The notes under the pieces were generated by a model, which did not search any database, had not been told where the DNA came from, and saw nothing but the letters and a program-made list of their open reading frames with translations. From Endothia cerciana (lineage: Eukaryota > Ascomycota > Sordariomycetes > Diaporthales > Cryphonectriaceae), in contig JALRMH010000028.1 of assembly GCA_026119935.1 (NCBI GenBank), positions 124,001 through 188,000 of the forward strand: a stretch of 64,000 nucleotides of DNA, written 5' to 3'. Below are positions 57,203 through 64,000 of the stretch, piece after piece (position 1 is the stretch's first letter; the number at the start of each line of letters is the position of its first letter). A program made the translations under genes and the position numbers.

Positions 57203-60176
57203 CTAACCACTGCACATGACGCACGCCTCAGGGTTCTCAATGCTGCCTGCGATGGTGTTGTTAGCCTTTGCCCAAGTTGAGACGAATTACACACGGCCAC
57301 TTACAGGCAAGGACGGCCTCAGAGTAAATATTCATCTCCCGCTCCTTGCTGTCTCCATCCTTATCCTCGGACTGACCGTCGGGCTTGTTGCCGTGGACAG
57401 CTGGCTCAGGGAGGGCCTCGTCGGTAGGCTTCTCCCCAGTAGGCTCAATAGGCAGAGCCTTGGGACTCCCACCCTCGGCCTGATCGGCCTTGAATGGCAC
57501 ATTTCTGGGCTTGGAGGGAGAGGCCATGACGCGCGCAGCCGCCTCCTTGTCAACGACGGGGGTCAGTGGCGGCGATGAAGAGTTTGGGGTGATGGAAGGA
57601 GTCGGGATGCCGTTGGTGCTCATGGTGGTGTTGCTGTCCCCAGAAGACAGATCCTTGGTCACGTGCATCGGGCGAACGAGAGAGGTGGACGAGTAGTATC
57701 CAGCCGGAGGTGCACGCTTGCCCAGGCCGCTGTGCTTCACGCCAGCCTGCTCCTGGACCTTGAGGGCCTGCTGGTCGACTGTGAACTGGATCGGCGCTGC
57801 CGCTGCCTGCGTGCGGAGGTAGTACATGCCAGTCTTGAGGCCCAACTTCCAACCGGTGAAGTGCATGCTAGTGATCTTGCCCATAGAAGGCTCACGCATG
57901 TGTATGTTGAGAGACTGAGACTGGTCGATGAAGGCGCCACGGTCGGCAGCCATCTGGACGATGACCCTCTGCGAGATTTCCCAGACGGTCTTGTAGAGTG
58001 CCTTGATATCGTCTGGGATGCTGCGAATGTTCTGGATAGAACCGTCCTCGGCGATGATGCGGTTCTTCAGGTCCTCGGACCACAGACCACACTGAACCAA
58101 ATCCTTGAGCAGCCATGGGTTGACAACCTGGAACTCACCAGCGAGCACACGTCGCTGGTAGATATTGGATGTATAGGGCTCAAAGCACTCATTGTTGCCC
58201 AGGATCTGCGAGGTTGAAGCAGTAGGCATGGGCGCCATCAACAAGCTGTTGCGGATACCGTGCTGCTTGATCTTAGCCTTCAGGGCGTCCCAGTCCCAGA
58301 GATCAGAGGGCTTGACATTGTTCCACATGTCGTACTGCAGGATACCCTGAGAGACGGGAGATCCCTCGTATGATGAGTAGGTGCCCTCCACCTTGGCAAT
58401 GTCACAAGATGCGGTGAGGGCGGCGTGATAGATGGTCTCGAAGATCTGCTTGTTCAGCTGGCGAGCCTCGGGCGACTCGAAGGGCATGCGGAGGGCCAGA
58501 AAAGCATCGGCCAGACCCTGAACACCGACGCCGATGGGTCGGTGGCGCATGTTGCTGTTGCGAGCCTCCTGAACAGGGTAGTAGTTGATATCGACGATCT
58601 TGTTCAGGTTGCGAACGACGACCTGGGTGACCTCGTGCAGCAGCTGGAAGTTATAGCACTCATTCTCGTAGTCGACAAACTGCGGCAGGGCGATAGACGC
58701 CAGGTTGCAGACAGCAACCTCATCAGGAGCGGAATACTCGATGATCTCGGTGCAAAGGTTGGAGCTGCGAATGGTGCCAAGGTTCTTCTGGTTGCTCTTG
58801 CGGTTGGCGTGATCCTTGTACAGCATGAAGGGGTTGCCGGTCTCGGTCTGGGCCTCGAGGATGGCATACCAGAGCTTCTGCGCCTTCATGGTCTTCTGGC
58901 CGCGACCCTCGCGCTCGTACTTCTCGTACAAGGCCTCAAACTCCTCTCCGTAGCACTCGGCAAGGCCGGGGCACTCGTTGGGGCACATCAGAGTCCAGTC
59001 GCCGTTCTTCTCCACACGCTTCATGAAGAGATCAGGGATCCAGAGGGCAAGGAAAAGGTCACGAGCACGGACCTCCTCCTTTCCGTGGTTCTTGCGCAGG
59101 TCAAGGAACTCAAAGACGTCAGCGTGCCATGGCTCCAGGTAGATGGCGAAAGCACCGGGGCGCTTGTTGCCGCCCTGGTCGACGTAACGAGCAGTGTTGT
59201 TGAAGACACGCAGCATGGGGATGATGCCATTGGACGTGCCGTTGGTGCCGGCGATGTAGGAGCCAGTGGCACGGATGCGGTGGACGTTAAGACCAATGCC
59301 TCCAGCCATCTTGGAGATCATGGCGCAGGTCTTGAGGGTGTCGTAGATGCCCTCAATGCTGTCCTCCTTCATGTCAACGAGGAAGCACGACGACAACTGG
59401 GCCTGGGGTGTGCCCGCATTGAACAGGGTTGGCGAGGCGTGTGTGAAGAACTTGTTGGACAAGTAGTTGTAGGTCTCAAGGACCCTCTCGATGTTGTCCC
59501 CCCAGATGCCAACGGCGACACGCATCAGCATGTGCTGTGGCCGCTCGACGACTTTACCATTGAGCTTGAGGAGGTACGAACGCTCAAGGGTCTTGAAGCC
59601 GAAGTATTGGTATTGGTAGTCCCGATCATAGACTATGGCAGAATCGAACTCCTCCTTGTGACGCATGACACAGTCGTAGGTGTCCTGGGAGATCATGGGC
59701 GATGGGCGGTTGTTCCTCGGGTTCACAAAGTGGTATAGATCGCTCACGACGGAGGACCACTGCTTCTTGGTCTGCTTGTGGAGGTTGGACACCGCGATAC
59801 GCGCGGCCAGGATGGCATAGTCTGGGTGGGTCACGGTCATATACGCGGCAGTCTCAGCGGCCTGGAGGAGATACGGTCAGCACTGGGAAGGGTCGAGATG
59901 GGAAGGCAGGAAGGCAGGGGGGCTTGTGGAGTTCACGGACCAAGTCGTCAAGCTGGACGGTTGTGACACCACCGTAAACACCACTGATGACCTTCTGGGT
60001 GATCTTGACGGGGTCAACATGCTGCGGGTCAAGGCCGTAACACAGCCTCGAGACGCGTGCTGTGATCTTGTCGAACTGGACGCGCTCCTGGCGTCCATCT
60101 GTGGGGATGTTAGTTTGCTTGTTTGCACGTTGAACGCCAAATCCTTGAGGGACTCACCTCTCTTTCTCACGAACAT
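57203..60176 (-). CDS. RNR1: Ribonucleoside-diphosphate reductase large subunit
   Basis: Exons 60176-60158, 60098-59941, 59861-57305 and 57246-57203 give 925 residues. The first exon is only 19 nt (MFVRKR plus one base). The last intron must be removed to give the redox-active tail ending CVMCSG; without it the frame ends in unrelated sequence. The second intron has an unusual GTCCGT donor but restores QLDDLAAETAAYMTVTHPDY. An N-terminal ATP-cone (RKRDGRQERVQFDKITARV) is present. Class I active-site residues fall at the human numbers: C218 (SSCFLVDM), N427, C429 and E431 (SNLCTEI), and C444 (AVCNLAS). The enzyme reduces NDPs to dNDPs with the small subunit. The C-terminal region before the tail is Pro/Ser-rich and longer than in animals. 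Confidence 0.97.
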
Positions 60177-61023
60177 CTTGTCTGGGTGTTGTGACGTGTG
60201 ATGTGGGCGAGACAGAAGACGTGAAGTCAGAGGAGGGGCACAGATTGTCGACGGTGGCAACCCGTAGGGAAGGAAGGAGGCAAGGCTTCCAAATGGATAT
60301 GGTTTGACTGATGTGCAGGGGCGGAAGAAGAAAAAGTTTAAATTCTTCACGAGGCAGTCTCCTCGCGTCTCGGTGGTCTGGGCTGGTATTGGTGTTGTGT
60401 GGAGTGTTTAGGGAAGAGTGTCAGGAGGAGGCACCGCGGTTCAGCAGAATTTAAGTGCGTCGCCCACCTGGAGCGCGTCCATCCTTTCAAAAGCGCGTCT
60501 TGTTGTCGTGCAGCAAGAACCGTGCAGCACCACCCATGCACCTGAGAAGCGCGACAGTGGCTCGTGCAGCCCCTGACCCGCGGTGCTGGGACCAGAAAAT
60601 ACCATGGTACCATGACCTCACCCCCACACGTCGCAAGGGGGCAACAGGCTGCCACAGCTAGCGCCGCCGAGATCGTTCACAGATGGATTGATTACCTAAG
60701 CCATGCTGTAATATGGAAATCATCACCATCCGCATGTCGCATCGCAGCAGGGCAGAAGGAAGAGGGGGTCCGGCCTCCAAGATTTCAGAGCCACGGAATG
60801 AGTTGAAGGCTGTCCCTTCCTTTTGTCTGTCTCTCGACTACTGGACGCGCTGTGCTGGTGGCAACAAGTGATGGTCGTGGGGGATCTGAAGACCAAGATC
60901 TTGCCATCCTGGTCTGGTTCACGACCCACTGCCAGACGCGTATCCTTCAGGTATCGCCTTGCGAGCCCGCCCATCTGCCCACGGGGATACAGACCTCTCT
61001 CTGCTGTCCTCCCTGCTGCCAGC
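60177..61023. promoter_or_regulatory. Divergent promoter between RNR1 and the TatD gene
   Basis: It is 847 bp long. Two ACGCGC motifs in the RNR1 orientation lie at 60473-60478 and 60493-60498, about 300 bp before the RNR1 ATG, and a full ACGCGT is at 60936-60941. These resemble MCB elements bound by MBF, which drives G1/S expression of RNR1 in yeasts. Binding here is inference. Confidence 0.45.
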
Positions 61024-62479
61024 ATGGCCTCTTCAAAGCCCATACCTCAGAACACAGCAGGCTCTTCCAATGTAACGCCGGCTGCATACAAGCCTCGATA
61101 TATCGATGTACGTCTATCCGTCTCCGTAAGTCCATTCCGGAATTAGACGGATGACCTGACCCGGGCCAGATCGGGATCAACCTAGCCGACCCCATATTCC
61201 GGGGTGTCTACAATGGCAGGCAGAGACATGACGACGACCTGGCCGGTGTCGTCGGCCGAGCTCGGCAGGTCGGATGCACCAAGCTCATCGTGACCGGCTC
61301 CAGCTTCAAGAGCTCCCGGGATGCCCTGAGGCTGGCTGAGGAATACCGTGAGAACATATGCCCCCTGCCTCGTGTCTCCAGTAAGACCCCCATGTGGAGC
61401 ACCATCACTAATGTCCCTCCCCAGCCGGGACCGTCTACACAACAGCAGGAATCCACCCCTGCTCCTCCTCGATCTTCGACGCCGCCCATCCGGCCTCTCA
61501 CCGGACCGACGGCGACGAGGGCGGAGCAGAACACACCCCCGCGTGCGATCCGGACCCGGACGCCCCTATCCCCGACGGCCAGGCCGCCGACCCGGCCAAG
61601 ACCGAGACTGTCATCTCAGACCTCGGCGCCCTGATCGCGTCCGGCCGCGGGTCCGGCTCCCTGGTCGCCTTCGGCGAGTTCGGCCTCGACTACGACCGGC
61701 TGCACTACTGCTCGCGCTCGCTCCAGCTGCACTCCTTCGCCTCGCAGCTCGCCCTCGCCGCTGGCCTTGCCCCCCAGCTCCCGCTCTTCCTGCACAGCCG
61801 CGCCGCGCATGGCGACTTCGTCTCCTGTCTGAGGTCTGCGTTCGGCCAGCGCCTCGAGGGGCTGGGGCGGGGCGGCGTGGTGCACAGCTTCACCGGCACC
61901 GTGGAGGAGATGGTCGAGCTTATGGACCTGGGTCTGTATATCGGCCTCAACGGGTGTAGTTTCAAGACGGCGGAGAACTGTGAGGTGGTGAGGGCTGTGA
62001 GGCTGGACCGGTTGGTGCTCGAGACCGATGGGCCCTGGTGTGAGGTGAGGCCGAGCCATGAGGGGTGGAAGTACCTTGTGGAGATGGAGAAGGGTGAGAG
62101 ACAGGCCGAGGAGGCTGCGAGGGCCGAGATCGAGGCTCAATCTCGACCTGAGGTCGAGACCGAGTCATCAGCGGCGGAGAACGGCGCTGCAGAGGACGGG
62201 GCCGGAAGCGCTGAGAAGCCACGGCCGGAGAAGAAACCTCAACGGCAACAGCAATCGAGCAAGAAACCCCAAAAGAAGGAGCCTGAGTTGTCGGAGCGCT
62301 TCAAGACAGTCAAGAAGGAGAAGTGGGTCGAGGGCGCCATGGTCAAGGGGCGCAACGAGCCTTGCATGATTGAGAGGGTGGCCAAGGCTGTGGCGGCTAT
62401 CAAGGGTGTCTCTGTAGAAGAGGTGTGCGAAGCGGCATGGTCTAACACCATCAAAGTTTTCGGGTTGGATGAGTCCTAG
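61024..62479 (+). CDS. TatD-family metal-dependent deoxyribonuclease
   Basis: Exons 61024-61107, 61170-61347 and 61425-62479 give 438 residues. The introns (62 and 77 nt) have GTACGT and GTGAGA donors. Family motifs in order: YIDIGINLADPIFRG (spanning the first junction), VTGSSFKSS, GTVYTTAGIHPC, GEFGLDYDRL (metal Glu), LPLFLHSRAAHGDF (His), VVHSFTG (His) and LETDGPWC (Asp). TatD enzymes are 3'-5' exonucleases or AP-type nucleases; yeast and human relatives act in DNA repair and apoptotic DNA degradation. This copy has an acidic/Gln/Lys-rich insertion of about 80 residues between SHEGWKYL and FKTVKKEKW. The C-terminal helix block (CMIERVAKAVAAIKGVSVEEV) is intact. Confidence 0.9.
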
Positions 62480-62641
62480 AGCAGGTGACAATCCCTAGAC
62501 GAGCATAGAACCCCTCAGCGATAGAGGAGCATAGGCTTGGGCGCACAGCTTTCGGTGGGTGGCTGCTATAGACAACCCGAGATTAGACCATACTTGATGC
62601 ATCATGATTGGGCTCCACGTGATCGCTGCAGTTGCAAAGGA
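62480..62641. other. Short convergent spacer between the TatD and CHL4 genes
   Basis: Only 162 bp separate the two stop codons, so the 3' UTRs probably overlap as antisense RNAs. Confidence 0.5.
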
Positions 62642-64000
62642 CTACATGCCAGAACCCTTGTGACCCCTGATCCGGCCATGCCGTACAGCACCAATGGTGA
62701 CGCCCTCCTCTCCTGTCAACCAGCCCGGCATCTCCTCGCCACCTATTATGCCGGCCTCTACAAGCTGCCGGATTCCAGCAAAAACATGCGACCCATGGAA
62801 GGTCAGTTTGACGCTCGGGCGCCACGTCCGCGCCTCGCCTTCCTCTTGCTCTTCATCTCCTGCACCTCCATCTTCCTGCTCACGAGCACGATCAGATGAT
62901 GCGTCCACTGTGTCCCGACGGGCGCCACCTCTGGGTCTGTCCTGGCGTGGCTCGTCCTCGTCGTCTTCCTCAGCGTCGTCTTCCTGCGCTTCAGTCTCTG
63001 TAGGGAATGGGTCGTCAATAACGATGTCGACCCTCTCCACGCCCTTCTGATCGTCAACCTTAGCAGAGTCGCCGAACCTCGCCTGCGCTGCCAGCCTAGC
63101 CCTCTTTGCCCTTCGCGTTTCCCTCCGCGTGTCAGGCGAAGCGGTTCTCTTCCTCTTCCGCGTATCATCCTCCTCACTCAGGGGCGGGCTAGGCAGGACC
63201 GCATCCAGCGGGCTCTCCTTCTTTTTCTCGTCAGCATAGACGCCCCAGCCCCCACCCGCAGTGTTCGCCCTGCCCGAACCTCTCCGGTGCAGCATCTCCC
63301 GCAGGTTCTTGGTCGTCAGATCCGTCCGCTTCAACGTGAACCTCTCCCGCGGCCGCGACAGCGCCTTCGGTATGCCCTCGACCAGAAGCGCGCGCAGGCT
63401 CTTGGTCTCGCCCGCCGTGGCGGTTCCGATGGTCTGCGACTTGCTGATGTAGACGTACGGGCTGCCATCCGGAAAGGCGATATAAATTGTCCTGCTGGCA
63501 TCGAAGGCAGTCGTGTTTGCCCTGTTCCCGCCTGCACCGGTGGCCGTCGCCAGACTCGTGTTGTAAGGAGAATCCAAGATGAATACCCTCAGCAGTAGTA
63601 GAGGTAAGCCCTTGGGTCGGTCAAAGCTGTAATGCGCCTTGACGTCCGGCAGAATCTGCACCTGTAGATTCTGTAGGAACGTAGACGGGTGGAACCGCGG
63701 CACAAGAAGACTGTCCGCATCGATCTTGAGTGGGTGGTCCCCGTCCGCGGCCTGCTGCGGCGTGGGAGTCTTCAGTGGAACAACACGGTACGCGCTCCAT
63801 TGCAGGGAGGTCGGGTGGTCGTAGAGGTGCTGCAGGTCCGCCATCGACAGCTGGTACAGGGTCAGGCCGTGCCGCCAGTCACCTTCCAATATCCTGTCGA
63901 GGACTTCGCGCTTCGAGCCCTTGCGCATCTGCATATCCGCGTACAGATCGCGCAGGCCTGCGAGGGAGGCAAGGGGCGGGTGCAGGTCTGTGGGGTCGAC
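62642..64000 (-). CDS. CHL4: Inner kinetochore protein Chl4 / CENP-N family (5' part missing)
   Basis: The frame is open to the window edge, so the N-terminus lies outside; 452 codons are visible. The conserved block KREVLDRILEGDWRHGLTLYQLSMADLQHLYDHP matches the Chl4/Mis15/CENP-N family, followed by WSAYRVV, FHPSTFLQNLQVQILPDVKAHY and LLLLRVFILDSPYN. A nuclear-type basic segment (RKRKRTASP, RRAKRARL) and an acidic run lie in a disordered linker before the conserved end SVKLTFHGSHVFAGIRQLVEAGII. Chl4 is a constitutive centromere-associated network protein that pairs with Iml3/CENP-L and contacts the CENP-A nucleosome. It is convergent with the TatD gene. Confidence 0.87.
   Translation of the reverse strand, partial: VDPTDLHPPLASLAGLRDLYADMQMRKGSKREVLDRILEGDWRHGLTLYQLSMADLQHLYDHPTSLQWSAYRVVPLKTPTPQQAADGDHPLKIDADSLLVPRFHPSTFLQNLQVQILPDVKAHYSFDRPKGLPLLLLRVFILDSPYNTSLATATGAGGNRANTTAFDASRTIYIAFPDGSPYVYISKSQTIGTATAGETKSLRALLVEGIPKALSRPRERFTLKRTDLTTKNLREMLHRRGSGRANTAGGGWGVYADEKKKESPLDAVLPSPPLSEEDDTRKRKRTASPDTRRETRRAKRARLAAQARFGDSAKVDDQKGVERVDIVIDDPFPTETEAQEDDAEEDDEDEPRQDRPRGGARRDTVDASSDRAREQEDGGAGDEEQEEGEARTWRPSVKLTFHGSHVFAGIRQLVEAGIIGGEEMPGWLTGEEGVTIGAVRHGRIRGHKGSGM

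Noticed and set aside
57261..57304. Unspliced C-terminus of RNR1
   Set aside because: It would end in sequence unrelated to the family and lose the redox-active CxxC tail. Removing the intron at 57247-57304 gives the expected end.
1..64000. Biosynthetic cluster, mobile element or defence-type system
   Set aside because: No polyketide or peptide synthase, transporter set, transposase, reverse transcriptase, NLR or similar genes are present. The recognisable genes are mostly unrelated housekeeping and regulatory genes.

Overview
The window looks like nuclear DNA of a filamentous ascomycete (Pezizomycotina, most likely a Sordariomycete). The coding sequences are GC-rich. Introns are short (about 58-115 nt, one of 216 nt), mostly with GT(A/G)(A/C/T)GT-like donors and CTGAC/CTGAT branch-like motifs just before the AG. 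The gene set is typical of these fungi: Spt20, Atg27, Kcs1, Cdc11, a CaMKK-type kinase, Alg2, a CFEM protein, Rnr1, TatD and Chl4. I found no bacterial, plasmid, phage or CRISPR features, no rRNA, and no tRNA I could support by eye.

Layout. On the left, SPT20 (+, 392-3481) is followed by about 3 kb without a recognisable gene. Next come a small cysteine-rich secreted-protein gene broken by an in-frame stop (6572-7241), ATG27 (+, 3 exons) and a peroxisomal enoyl-CoA hydratase/isomerase-family gene (+). KCS1 (inositol hexakisphosphate kinase, -, 2 exons) converges on the latter. After a 4-kb gap come a 1263-residue fungal protein of unknown function (-) and, divergently, the SIN/MEN scaffold CDC11/NUD1 (+).

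From 29.9 to 40.6 kb is a 10.7-kb stretch without a supportable gene, rich in microsatellites, homopolymers and GTAC-containing dyads. Then follow a CaMKK/Snf1-activating-type kinase (+, 2 exons), ALG2 (-, 3 exons), a six-exon CFEM GPI-anchored cell-wall protein (-), another gap of nearly 6 kb, RNR1 (-, 4 exons), a divergent TatD-family nuclease (+, 3 exons), and the 3' part of CHL4 (-), which runs off the right edge.

The genes do not form a biosynthetic cluster or operon. They are housekeeping and regulatory genes: transcription (SAGA), autophagy, inositol pyrophosphate signalling, septation, nutrient/stress kinase signalling, N-glycosylation, dNTP synthesis and kinetochore. They are separated by unusually long gene-poor spacers, with two secreted/cell-surface genes, one of them broken, among them. 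Exon borders were chosen by eye from splice motifs, reading phase and family conservation. Every multi-exon model reported closes in frame.
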